Made by a program: the position numbers and the translations under genes. 42,315 nt of DNA. Source: Nocardiopsis quinghaiensis (GTDB lineage Bacteria > Actinomycetota > Actinomycetes > Streptosporangiales > Streptosporangiaceae). Of the stretch, positions 24,704-33,210 are shown in pieces. Position 1 is the stretch's first letter, and the number at the start of each line of letters is the position of its first letter. The stretch is from the NCBI RefSeq assembly GCF_008638365.1, contig NZ_ML703342.1, positions 24,342-66,656 on the forward strand. Direction: 5' to 3'. The notes beneath the pieces were generated by a model, which saw only the letters and a list, made by a program, of their open reading frames with translations, did not search any database and was not told where the DNA came from.

Positions 24704-26754
24704 GCCGCCCCGCGCTCGGCGACGGCGCGGCCGCGCCCGCCACCACCACGACCCCGGAGACACCGATGCACACCCACCCCGCCCCGGGCGCCGCGCCGGC
24801 CACGGCCCACGCCCCGGACACGGCCGACGGCCGGTCCGCCCCGACCCCCGCCCCGGCGGCGCACGCCGAGGAGTCCGCTCCGGTCACCGGCACCGCCGCG
24901 GACGGGAACGCGGCACCGCCGCCGCTGCCGGTGCCCTCCGAGCTGACCCGCGAGCACTGGCGCCGGGCCGGTGACCACCTGGCGGCCAAGATGCTCGCCG
25001 AGCTGTGCTTCGAGTACGCGCTGCGCCCCGAGCCCGGAGACGGGCCCTCCGGCCACGACGGCACCGGCCCCTGGCGTGCCCGCGTCCATCCCGGAGCCGC
25101 CTACCTGTTCCGGGGGCGGCGCACCACCATGGACGGCTGGAGGGTCGTGCCCGGCACCGCCCTGCGCGAGGCCGCCGACGGCACGACCGCGCCCGCCTCG
25201 CCCTTCGCCCTGCTGCGCGACCTGGGCACGGCCGGAACCGTGGACCCGGCGGTGGAGGCCTTCACCGTCGGGGAGCTGACCGCGACCCTGAGCTCCGACG
25301 CCCGCCTGGCCGAGTCCGCCACCACCAGCGCCGACCTGGCCGACCTGCCCCACGCCCACCTGGAGGGCCACCAGGGCGGCCACCCGTGGATCTTCGCCAA
25401 CAAGGGCCGGGTGGGCTTCTCCGCCCGCGACCGGGCCCAGTACCCGCCCGAGGCCCTGCGGCCCGTCCGCCTGCCGTGGATCGCCGTGCACCGCTCCCTG
25501 GCCGAGCACCACGGCGTGCCCGGCCTGGACCAGGAGGCGCTGCTCGCCGGTGAGCTGGGCGCGGACCTGACCGCGCTGTTCACCCGGAGGCTGGAGGAGG
25601 CCGCCCGGCGCACCGGCGCCTGGGCCGCCGAGTTCGTGTGGCTGCCGGTCCACCCCTGGCAGTGGGACGAGGTGGTGGTGCCCCTGTTCGCCGCCGAACT
25701 CGCCGAGGGACTGATCGTGCCGCTGGGCGAGGCCGCCGACGACTACCTCCCCCAGCAGTCCATCCGCACCTTCACCAACCTCACCCGCCCCGACCGGCTC
25801 AACGTCAAGCTGTCCCTGGCCATCCTCAACACGATGGTCTACCGGGGCATCCCCACCGAGCTGTGCAGGGCCGCGCCCGCCAGCACCAGGTGGGTGCACG
25901 CCCTGTACGAGGGCGACGACTTCCTGTCCCGGCGGTGCCGGGTGATCCTGCCCGGCGAGGTCGCCGCCGTGGCCGTGCGCCACCCGGTCCTGGAGGACAT
26001 CCCCGACGCCCCCTACCGGCACCGGCAACTCCTGGGCGCCCTGTGGCGCGAACCGGTCACCCAGCGGCTGGACCCGGGCGAGCGCGCCCGCACCCTGGCC
26101 GCGCTGCTGCACGTGGACGGCGGGGGAAGGGCGTTCACCGCCGAGCTGGTGGAGCGCTCGGGGCTGGACGCCGAGGAGTGGCTGCGCGCCCTGTTCCGCG
26201 CCGTCCTGCCGCCCGTCCTGCACCTGCTCTACCGGTACGGGCTGGCGTTCAACCCGCACGGCGAGAACGCCATCGTGGTCTACGACGACCGCGACCGCCC
26301 CGTACGGCTGGCGGTCAAGGACTTCGTGGACGACATGAAGCTGCTGGACACCGACCTGCCCGAGTACTCCGGCCTGCCCGCCGAGGCGCTGGGCGTACTG
26401 ATGCGCTTCAACGCCGACGAGCTGACCTCCTCCATCGCCAAGTCCCTGTTCGTGGGCCACTTCCGCTACCTGGCACCTCTGGCCCAGGAACAGCTCGGGG
26501 TGGCAGAGGAGCGGTTCTGGGAACTGGTGCGCGCCGAGGTCGACCACTACCAGGGGGAGTTCCCCGAACTCGCCGACCGGTTCGCCCTGTTCGACCTCGC
26601 GGCGCCCTCCTTCGAGCGCGTGTGCCTGAACCGGGAGCGACTGCTGGGCGGCGGCTACCACGACCGGGCCGAACGCGACGCCGAGTTCCACATGGACGCC
26701 CCGCCCGTCCCCAACCCGCTGCACACCGCCGCCCGGACCGGGGAGCACGCGTGA
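24700..26754 (+). CDS. NIS siderophore synthetase 2 (IucA/IucC family, DesD-like)
   Basis: About 684 residues from the GTG that overlaps the first synthetase stop (GTGA, GGAGG seven bases upstream). The first about 80 residues are Ala/Pro/Thr-rich and look disordered; an internal ATG at 24766 is a second possible start. The enzyme part has GGHPWIFANKGRVGFS (about 226-241), VHPWQWDE (about 317-324), QQSIRTFTN, LNVKLSLAILN and AFNPHGENAIVV with KDFVDDMK. It is a clear but diverged paralogue of synthetase 1, which suggests two successive condensation steps with different partners. The stop overlaps the glutamine-synthetase-family gene. Confidence 0.9.
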   Translation: MSRPALGDGAAAPATTTTPETPMHTHPAPGAAPATAHAPDTADGRSAPTPAPAAHAEESAPVTGTAADGNAAPPPLPVPSELTREHWRRAGDHLAAKMLAELCFEYALRPEPGDGPSGHDGTGPWRARVHPGAAYLFRGRRTTMDGWRVVPGTALREAADGTTAPASPFALLRDLGTAGTVDPAVEAFTVGELTATLSSDARLAESATTSADLADLPHAHLEGHQGGHPWIFANKGRVGFSARDRAQYPPEALRPVRLPWIAVHRSLAEHHGVPGLDQEALLAGELGADLTALFTRRLEEAARRTGAWAAEFVWLPVHPWQWDEVVVPLFAAELAEGLIVPLGEAADDYLPQQSIRTFTNLTRPDRLNVKLSLAILNTMVYRGIPTELCRAAPASTRWVHALYEGDDFLSRRCRVILPGEVAAVAVRHPVLEDIPDAPYRHRQLLGALWREPVTQRLDPGERARTLAALLHVDGGGRAFTAELVERSGLDAEEWLRALFRAVLPPVLHLLYRYGLAFNPHGENAIVVYDDRDRPVRLAVKDFVDDMKLLDTDLPEYSGLPAEALGVLMRFNADELTSSIAKSLFVGHFRYLAPLAQEQLGVAEERFWELVRAEVDHYQGEFPELADRFALFDLAAPSFERVCLNRERLLGGGYHDRAERDAEFHMDAPPVPNPLHTAARTGEHA

Positions 26755-28178
26755 GCCCGCTGATCGGAGACGACCTGCCGCCCCTGCGCGAGACCCTGCC
26801 GCCCGCCCCGCCACCGCCGCCCTTCCCCGTCCCGCTGGAGAGACTGCGCGAGGACGCGGCCACGGGAGCGGTCACCGACGTGATCGTGGCCCTGCCCGAC
26901 CTGCAGGGCCGGGTGCAGGGCAGCCGCCTCAACCCGCGTGACTTCACCGACCGGGTGCTCTCACAGGGCTTCGGCGCATGCCTGTACCTGCTGGCCACCG
27001 ACGTGGAGATGGAGTCGCGGCCGGGGTATGCCACCGACCCCTGGGGCGGCGGCCTGGGCGACTTCTCGATCGTGCCCGACCCCGACACGCTGCGCTACCT
27101 GCCCTGGGACCCGGGCACCGCCCTGGTCCTGGGCGACGCGCGCGACGCCGAGGGCCGACCGGTGCCGGTGGCGCCGCGCCAGGTGCTGCGGGCCCAGCTG
27201 GACCGGTTGGCCGAACGCGGCTGGCACGCCCTGGCCGGGACCGAGCTGGAGTTCCTGGTCTTTCGCGACTCCTACCAGGAGGCCTTCGAGGCCGACTACC
27301 GGAACCTGACCACCGCCACCCGGTTCAACTCCGACTACGCGCTGCCGGAGGTGACCGAGATCGACCCGCTCATGCGCCGCATCCGCACCGCGATGGAGCG
27401 CACCGGCATGACGGTGGAGTCCGCGCGCGGGGAGTGCCACCCGGGCCAGTACGAGATCGTGTTCCGCTACGGCGACGCCCTGCGCGCCTGCGACAACCAC
27501 GTGGTGTACAAGGCGGGCGCCCGTGCGCTGGCCGCCCAGGCCGGGGCGGCGCTGACCTTCATGGCCAAGTTCGACGGGGGCGAGGGCAACTCCTGCCACG
27601 TGCACCTGTCGCTGCGCGACGGGACCGGCTCCCCGGTCTTCGCCGACGACGGCTCGGGCCGTTACGGCATGTCCAAGCACATGGAGCACTTCGTGGCCGG
27701 ACAGCTGGCGTGCATGCGCGACTTCGCGCTGCTGTCCGCGCCCAACGTCAACTCCTTCAAGCGCCTCTCACCACAGGGGTACGCGCCCAACACGGTCTCC
27801 TGGGGGCTGGACAACCGCACGTGCCCGGTGCGGGTGGTGGGCTCGGGCGAGTCGGCGCGCATCGAGTTCCGGGTGCCGGGCGGGGACGCCAACCCCTACA
27901 TGGCGGTGGCGGGGATCGTCGCGGCGGGGCTGCACGGCATCGACCACGCGCTGCCGCTGCCCGACCCGACCCCGGGTGACGCCTCGGCCGCGGACCTGCC
28001 CCGTCTGCCCGCCTCCCTGGAGGAGGCGGTGGTGGCCTGGGAGTCCAGCGAGGTCGCCCGGTCCTGCTTCGGCCCGGACGTGGTGCGCCACTACGCGGCC
28101 GCGGGCCGCGCGGAGCTGGCGGCGTTCTCGGCCTCGGTCACCGACTTCGAGCTCCGCCGGCACTTCGAACGCGGGTGA
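26751..28178 (+). CDS. Glutamine-synthetase-family ligase in the siderophore operon
   Basis: A 475-residue type of glutamine synthetase. GTELEFLVF, the ESARGECHPGQYEIVF segment, MAKFDGGEGNSCHVHLSL, NSFKRLSPQGYAPN with WGLDNRT, and EFRVPGGDANPYMAVAGIVAAG cover the ATP, metal and glutamate sites. The opening VTDVIVALPDLQGRVQGSRL resembles gamma-glutamylpolyamine synthetases (PuuA, GlnA3) rather than housekeeping GlnA, with GSR where GKR is usual. It probably couples glutamate to an amine. The GTG start overlaps the second synthetase stop (GTGA, GGGGAG five bases upstream), so it is truly part of the siderophore operon. It may tailor the siderophore or mop up excess diamine. Confidence 0.88.
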   Translation: MSPLIGDDLPPLRETLPPAPPPPPFPVPLERLREDAATGAVTDVIVALPDLQGRVQGSRLNPRDFTDRVLSQGFGACLYLLATDVEMESRPGYATDPWGGGLGDFSIVPDPDTLRYLPWDPGTALVLGDARDAEGRPVPVAPRQVLRAQLDRLAERGWHALAGTELEFLVFRDSYQEAFEADYRNLTTATRFNSDYALPEVTEIDPLMRRIRTAMERTGMTVESARGECHPGQYEIVFRYGDALRACDNHVVYKAGARALAAQAGAALTFMAKFDGGEGNSCHVHLSLRDGTGSPVFADDGSGRYGMSKHMEHFVAGQLACMRDFALLSAPNVNSFKRLSPQGYAPNTVSWGLDNRTCPVRVVGSGESARIEFRVPGGDANPYMAVAGIVAAGLHGIDHALPLPDPTPGDASAADLPRLPASLEEAVVAWESSEVARSCFGPDVVRHYAAAGRAELAAFSASVTDFELRRHFERG

Positions 28179-28184
28179 GGCCCA

Positions 28185-28218
28185 CCGCTTCCCGCCGGGG
28201 CGGCCCGGCGGGAAGCGG
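28185..28218. terminator. Terminator of the siderophore operon
   Basis: A perfect 15-bp stem, CCGCTTCCCGCCGGG (28185-28199) with CCCGGCGGGAAGCGG (28204-28218) and a 4-base loop, starts six bases after the glutamine-synthetase-family stop codon and ends the operon; it may also serve the converging gene. Confidence 0.85.
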
Positions 28219-28322
28219 CACGCCCCGCCACTCTCCAACGGCGCGCCGTGCCGGCCTCCCCGCACCCGCCCGCGACGCCCACCACCCGTGCAAGGGCCGG
28301 TGCCACGTCCGCGCACACTGGG

Positions 28323-29159
28323 TCACAGAGCCTGGAAGAAGCGCAGGCTGTCGCCCGCGTCGGCGATCTCCAGGTCATCGAACTCGAAGGCGGGCGAGGT
28401 GAAGCAGGTGGCCAGGGTCTCCTGCGCGGTGAGCGGGTGGGCCGTCTGCCAGGTCCCCGCCGGAACGACCACCTGAAGTTCCTGCCCCGCCTCGACGTGC
28501 GGTCCCAGGGTGTGCCGCTCCTCCTCCTCCGGAGAGGGCCCGGAGCCGCCGAGTGCGATGACGGCCGGACCCCCGCGGCCGAAGGACCACATCTGCGCCG
28601 AGCGCAGCCGGTGCCACCGGCACCGCTCCCCCGGCCCGAGCAGGAACTGGAGGGCCGAGGCCGTCTCGCGGTCGCCGTCGAAGCCCTCCGCGCGCGACCA
28701 CACCCCACTGCGCCACAGTGAGCGGAACCAGCCGCCCTCCGGATGCGGGAACAGGTCCAAGGCCTCGGCCGTGGAGCCGCGCTGGTCCACTGCGGTGAAC
28801 ACACCGGGCGGCTCGCGGCGCAGATAGCGCACCCCCACCACGGCTTCACGCGGAATGGGTCCGTAGATGTGGGGGAAGAGCGTCGAATCGTCCACCTCGA
28901 CGCGGTCGTCGTACCATCGCGCCGCGAACGCCGGGGAAGGGGCCTCCCACCGCACCTCGCAGGCCAGGCGCGCTGTGTCCACCACCAGCACACAGTAGGG
29001 CTCGGTGACCGAGCCGTAAAGGCTGTTGGCTACTGTCAGGACGGTGTTCTCGTCGGCGAAGGCGCGCACGAACCCGTCGGTGTGCAGGCTCTCCGCATCC
29101 AGGTCTCCGTCGCCGGACCGCCAGCGGGCCAGCTCCGTCATGTGCAGCACATAGTGCAT
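28323..29159 (-). CDS. DUF952-DUF985 (cupin_5) fusion protein
   Basis: A 278-residue protein with two domains. Residues 1-115 match DUF952 (start MHYVLHMTELARW, DGFVRAFADENTVLTVANSLY, LFPHIYGPIPREAV). Residues about 125-278 match the DUF985/cupin_5 fold (LDLFPHPEGGWFRSLWRS, ASALQFLLGPGERCRWHRL, WSFGRGGPAVIAL, VPAGTWQTA, FTSPAFEFDDLEIAD). The cupin part is thought to be a sugar-epimerase-like barrel; neither domain has a firm function. The ATG at 29159 has GGTGGAGGA just upstream. It converges with the siderophore operon and is 149 bases from menD, so it may be cotranscribed with menD only if the 29281 hairpin is read through. Confidence 0.8.
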   Translation of the reverse strand: MHYVLHMTELARWRSGDGDLDAESLHTDGFVRAFADENTVLTVANSLYGSVTEPYCVLVVDTARLACEVRWEAPSPAFAARWYDDRVEVDDSTLFPHIYGPIPREAVVGVRYLRREPPGVFTAVDQRGSTAEALDLFPHPEGGWFRSLWRSGVWSRAEGFDGDRETASALQFLLGPGERCRWHRLRSAQMWSFGRGGPAVIALGGSGPSPEEEERHTLGPHVEAGQELQVVVPAGTWQTAHPLTAQETLATCFTSPAFEFDDLEIADAGDSLRFFQAL

Positions 29160-29280
29160 TCCTCCACCTCGCCACACACGAATCGCCGGCGCCAGCGACC
29201 GAAGCCGCTCCTTGAACAGCCCCTTCCCCCGACGACACGCCAGCAATCCACCGCTTTGTCCCATGTTGGGTCAACAGGAC

Positions 29281-29296
29281 CGGGCACGCGTGCCCG
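29281..29296 (-). terminator. Palindrome downstream of menD
   Basis: CGGGCACG-CGTGCCCG is a perfect 16-bp palindrome starting 12 bases after the end of menD on the minus strand. It can fold as a short hairpin and may end the men transcript before the DUF952-DUF985 gene. Confidence 0.45.
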
Positions 29297-29308
29297 AAGG
29301 AGGAAGGT

Positions 29309-31021
29309 CTACAGCGCCTCGTCCACGGCGACGTCCACCGCGGCCTGCAGACGGCGGCGCAGCGCGGCGCTGTCGGTGCGGCGCGTGCACACCTCGATCA
29401 CCCGCAGCCCCTCGCCCAGCAGGGCCTTGGGCAGGTCGGTGGCCCACTCCAGACGGGTGTAGGGCAGGTCGGCCACGGCCGCCACCCGTTCCATGGATAT
29501 CCCGTGCGGAGTGCCGAACACCCTCTCGAAGTCGGGGTGCCCGGCCTGCTCCAGGCCGGAGAAGATCCCCCCGCCGTCGTTGTTGACCACCACGACCGCC
29601 AGGTCCGGGCGCGCCTCCCCGGGGCCGATGACCAGCCCGTTCTGGTCGTGCAGCACCGCGAGGTCGCCCAGCAGCGCGTAGGCCTGTCCCCCGGCACCGC
29701 TCTGGTGGGCCAGCGCGGCGCCGACCGCGGTGGAGACCGTCCCGTCGATGCCGCTCACCCCCCGGTTGCCGACCAGCCGCACTCCGCAGCGGGCGCGCAT
29801 GGTCGCGTCCAGGTCGCGGATGGGCATACTGGACCCGGCGAAGAGCAGCGAACCGGCGGACAGGTGCGAGACCAGGTCACGGGCCAGACGGGGCTCGCTG
29901 AGCGTCTCCTCACCGTCCAGCACCGCGTCCAGCGCCGTCCGCGCCGCCGACTCGGCCCGCTCCCAGGTCCGCGACCAGTCGGTGCGCTGGGGCGAGTCGA
30001 AGTCCAGCCCGGCCGGGGGCGCGACGGCGGCCACCACGTCGGTGGCGGTGCGCGCCGGGTCGGAGAAGGAGTTGGGCAGGCTCGCGGCCGGATCGCCCAC
30101 CGTTCCCGAACTGACCACCACGTGCCGCCCGGCCCTGCGCAGGAACGCCAGCGTCTGCCGGGACAGGTTGGGCCGCCCCACGCTCACCACCAGTTCCGGT
30201 GACGGCCCCGAGACCAGGCGCGGCGAGGCCAGTAGCTGCCGGTAGGTGGACACCGCGCCCACCCGGCGGGCGTTGGAGGTGGGCTCGGCCAGCAGCGGCC
30301 ACCCGGTCAGCTCGGCCAACGCCAGGAACGGCACCGGATCGTAGTCGCCGTCACCGCACACGATCACGCCCCGCTCCACGGCGGGCAGTGTGAACGGAGC
30401 GGGTTCGACCACCGGCCCCGGACGGCTGATCCACGGTCTGCCGCCCTCGCGCCCCTCCAGCGGTTCGGGCCAGGGTTCCGTCCCGGCGTCGGGGGTCAGC
30501 GGGTCGCGGAAGGCCACGTTGAGGTGGACCGGACCCGGGCGCCCGCCCACCGCCGAACCCCAGGCGCGGCAGACCAGCGACCGCCAGTAGGCGGCCATGC
30601 CGGGCACCGGGTCGGGGGTGCCCACCTCGGCGAACATGCGTACCGCGCCGCCGTACAGGCCGATCTGGTCCACCGTCTGGTTGGCGCCGGTACCGCGCAG
30701 TTCCGGGGGCCGGTCCGCGGTCAGCACCAGCAGCGGCACCCCGCTCTCGCCGGCTTCCAGCACCGCCGGGTGGAAGTTGGCGGCCGCCGTGCCGGAGGTG
30801 CACACCACCGCGACCGGGCGCCGTGAGACCCGCGCCAGCCCCAGGGCGAGGAAGGACGCCGATCGCTCGTCGATACGCACGTGCACCCTGACGTCGGGAT
30901 GGGCGACCAGGGCCAGGGCCAGCGGCGTCGAGCGCGACCCCGGTGCAACGACGGCCTCGGCCAGACCGCAGCGGATCAGCTCGTCGACCAGGACCCGCGC
31001 CAGGGCGGTGGACGGATTCAT
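29309..31021 (-). CDS. menD: MenD, SEPHCHC synthase of menaquinone synthesis
   Basis: A 570-residue thiamine-diphosphate enzyme. VVAPGSRSTPLALAL, RIDERSASFLALGLA, CTSGTAAANFHPAVLEA and LLVLTADRPPELRGTGANQT are classical MenD motifs, and the ThDP site is seen as LLGDLAVLHDQNGL followed by VVVNNDGGGIFS. It adds 2-oxoglutarate to isochorismate in the classical (o-succinylbenzoate) menaquinone route. The ATG at 31021 is chosen as the start of the conserved region MNPSTALARVLVDEL; a GTG seven codons upstream is possible. It follows menC on the same strand after a 189-base gap, which contains TTGACT on the minus strand and may hold a promoter. Confidence 0.95.
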   Translation of the reverse strand: MNPSTALARVLVDELIRCGLAEAVVAPGSRSTPLALALVAHPDVRVHVRIDERSASFLALGLARVSRRPVAVVCTSGTAAANFHPAVLEAGESGVPLLVLTADRPPELRGTGANQTVDQIGLYGGAVRMFAEVGTPDPVPGMAAYWRSLVCRAWGSAVGGRPGPVHLNVAFRDPLTPDAGTEPWPEPLEGREGGRPWISRPGPVVEPAPFTLPAVERGVIVCGDGDYDPVPFLALAELTGWPLLAEPTSNARRVGAVSTYRQLLASPRLVSGPSPELVVSVGRPNLSRQTLAFLRRAGRHVVVSSGTVGDPAASLPNSFSDPARTATDVVAAVAPPAGLDFDSPQRTDWSRTWERAESAARTALDAVLDGEETLSEPRLARDLVSHLSAGSLLFAGSSMPIRDLDATMRARCGVRLVGNRGVSGIDGTVSTAVGAALAHQSGAGGQAYALLGDLAVLHDQNGLVIGPGEARPDLAVVVVNNDGGGIFSGLEQAGHPDFERVFGTPHGISMERVAAVADLPYTRLEWATDLPKALLGEGLRVIEVCTRRTDSAALRRRLQAAVDVAVDEAL

Positions 31022-31210
31022 CAACACTCTCGATCGTCTCAATGTGTACTAAGTATCACCATGTGGACCCGCTCCCTACAGTCAACCCCCATCTGGAGCC
31101 CGGTGGGAACGAACATGACTGTTGACCACCACACATGTGCGTCGCATCCCCGCCCCTACCCGGACGCGTCCCGGCGCACCTCGGTGGAGCGGAGCGGAGG
31201 CCGTCCGGAG

Positions 31211-32197
31211 CTATCCGGCGCCGAAGACCTCGCCGGCGGCGGCGCAGGCCGCCTCGGCGCGGTCCCGCCACGCGGCGGGATCGACCTCCACCGCGCGCAG
31301 GCTCTCCTCCTCCACCTCCACCGGCCGCACGGACAGGAAGCCGCCCTCGGGCAGAAGCGGGTCGGCGGTGACGTCGGCGGTCAGCATCTGCATGGTGGCC
31401 AGACCGCAGGCGTGGGGCAGTTCCGGCAGGGCGGCGGCCAGGGCCACGCCCGCGGCCAGGCCCACCGAGGTCTCCACGGCGCTGGAGACCACCACCGGCA
31501 GGCCGCACGCCTCGGCCACGCGCAGCGCGGCGCGCACCCCGCCCAGCGGCTGGACCTTCAGGACCACGATGTCGGCGGCGTCGGCGGCGCGCACCCGCAG
31601 CGGGTCCTCGGCCCTGCGGATCGACTCGTCGGCGGCCACCGGCACCGACACCCGGCGGCGCACCGCGGCGAGCTCCTCCAGGGTGGCGCAGGGCTGCTCG
31701 ACGTACTCCAGGCCGAACCGGTCGTCCAGCGCACGCACCATCCGCACGGCGGTGTCGGGGTCCCAGGCGCCGTTGGCGTCCACCCGCACCCTGCCCGAGG
31801 GGCCCAGGGCGTCGCGGACCGCCTCGACGCGGGCCAGGTCCTCGGCCTCCTCCTGCCCGCGCTCGGCCACCTTGACCTTGGCGGTGGCGCAGCCGCCCGC
31901 GGCGACGATCGCGTGGGCGCGCTCGGGGTCCACCGCGGGCACGGTCACGTTGACCGGCACCCGGTCACGGACCGGGGCGGGCCAGCCGCGCTGGGCGGCC
32001 TCCTGGCAGGCCGCCCACCAGCGGGCGCACTCGCGCGGCCCGTACTCGGCGAAGGGTGAGAACTCACCCCACCCTGCGGGCCCGCGCACGAGCATGCCCT
32101 CGCGGACGGTGACGCCGCGGAAGCGGTTGCGCAGGCCGATGGCGAAGGCACGCCCCCCGGCGGGAGTCCCCGCCGGGGCGGGTTCCACACGTGTCAC
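31211..32197 (-). CDS. menC: MenC, o-succinylbenzoate synthase
   Basis: A 328-residue enolase-superfamily enzyme. [10 protein letters not shown] (catalytic KxK), RVDANGAW (metal Asp), [12 protein letters not shown] (metal Glu), [11 protein letters not shown] (metal Asp/Glu) and [15 protein letters not shown] (second catalytic Lys) are all visible. It dehydrates SHCHC to o-succinylbenzoate. The GTG start overlaps the menB stop (GTGA), so the two are translationally coupled; no strong Shine-Dalgarno is present. Confidence 0.94.
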   Translation of the reverse strand: MTRVEPAPAGTPAGGRAFAIGLRNRFRGVTVREGMLVRGPAGWGEFSPFAEYGPRECARWWAACQEAAQRGWPAPVRDRVPVNVTVPAVDPERAHAIVAAGGCATAKVKVAERGQEEAEDLARVEAVRDALGPSGRVRVDANGAWDPDTAVRMVRALDDRFGLEYVEQPCATLEELAAVRRRVSVPVAADESIRRAEDPLRVRAADAADIVVLKVQPLGGVRAALRVAEACGLPVVVSSAVETSVGLAAGVALAAALPELPHACGLATMQMLTADVTADPLLPEGGFLSVRPVEVEEESLRAVEVDPAAWRDRAEAACAAAGEVFGAG

Positions 32198-33033
32198 GGG
32201 CGACGCGGGAACTTGTCGAACTCCGGGCGACGCTTCTCCTTGAACGCGTCGCGGCCCTCCTGGGCCTCCTCGCTCATGTAGTAGAGCATCGTCGCGTCGC
32301 CGGCGAACTGCTGCATCCCGGCGGCGCCGTCGCTGACGGCGTTGATGGCGCCCTTGACCATGCGCAGCGCCAGCGGCGACTTGTCCAGCATCTCGCGCGC
32401 CCAGGACACGGTCTCCCTCTCCAGGTCCTCCAGCGGCACCACGGTGTTGACCAGACCCATGTCCAGCGCCTCCTGGGCGCTGTACTGCCGGCACAGGTAC
32501 CAGATCTCCCGGGCCTTCTTCAGGCCCACGGTCTGGGCGAGCAGCCAGGAGCCGTAGCCGCCGTCGAAGGAGCCGACCTTGGGCCCGGTCTGGCCGAACT
32601 TGGCGTTGTCGGCGGCGATGGTCAGGTCGCAGCAGACGTGGAGCACGTGGCCGCCGCCGACGCACCAGCCCGCGACCATGGCGACGACGGGCTTGGGCGT
32701 GCGGCGGATCTGCACCTGCAGGTCGAGCACGTTGAGGCGGCCGATGCCCTGGCGGGCCACGGCGTCGTCGCCCATGTAGCCGTCCTCGCCGCGGATCTTC
32801 TGGTCGCCGCCGGAGCAGAAAGCCTGGTCACCCGCGCCGGTGAAGACGATCACGCCGACCTCGGAGTCGTCGCGGGCGAGGTTGAAGGCCTCCTGGAGCT
32901 CGAACAGCGTCTGGGGCCGGAACGCGTTGTGCCGCTCGGGGCGGTTGATCGTGATCTTGGCGATACCCTCCGCGGTCTCGTAGATGATGTCGGAGTACTC
33001 GCCCGACCGCTGCCACTCGATCACGCTGTTCAC
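32194..33033 (-). CDS. menB: MenB, 1,4-dihydroxy-2-naphthoyl-CoA synthase
   Basis: A 279-residue crotonase-fold enzyme. [68 protein letters not shown] and the C-terminal [20 protein letters not shown] tail are diagnostic of MenB rather than other crotonases. It closes the second ring of menaquinone from o-succinylbenzoyl-CoA. The start is GTG with GAGGAG about 14 bases upstream. It heads the menB-menC pair and is divergent from menE (177 bases apart). Confidence 0.95.
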   Translation of the reverse strand: MNSVIEWQRSGEYSDIIYETAEGIAKITINRPERHNAFRPQTLFELQEAFNLARDDSEVGVIVFTGAGDQAFCSGGDQKIRGEDGYMGDDAVARQGIGRLNVLDLQVQIRRTPKPVVAMVAGWCVGGGHVLHVCCDLTIAADNAKFGQTGPKVGSFDGGYGSWLLAQTVGLKKAREIWYLCRQYSAQEALDMGLVNTVVPLEDLERETVSWAREMLDKSPLALRMVKGAINAVSDGAAGMQQFAGDATMLYYMSEEAQEGRDAFKEKRRPEFDKFPRRP

Positions 33034-33210
33034 GGCTGCTGCTTCTCCTCACGGGGACACTGGGGACGGCGCGGACGCACCCGGAAGGCGGCCACGTCCA
33101 AGCGCCAACCCTACGCATTGTGCCAGGCGGGCCGCCACGCGCGGGCACACCCCCGGGCCAGCCGGAACCGGGAGGTCCCGGGCCCTCCCGGCGGGCGTAC
33201 CCTGTCGGTC

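Noticed and set aside
25638..26750. N-terminal extension of the glutamine-synthetase-family frame to 846 residues
   Set aside because: Out-of-frame shadow of the second synthetase; the GTG at 26751 has a ribosome site and a stop overlap.
26751..28178. Housekeeping glutamine synthetase GlnA
   Set aside because: The N-terminal sequence is of the polyamine-ligase type and the gene is coupled to siderophore synthetases under an iron promoter.
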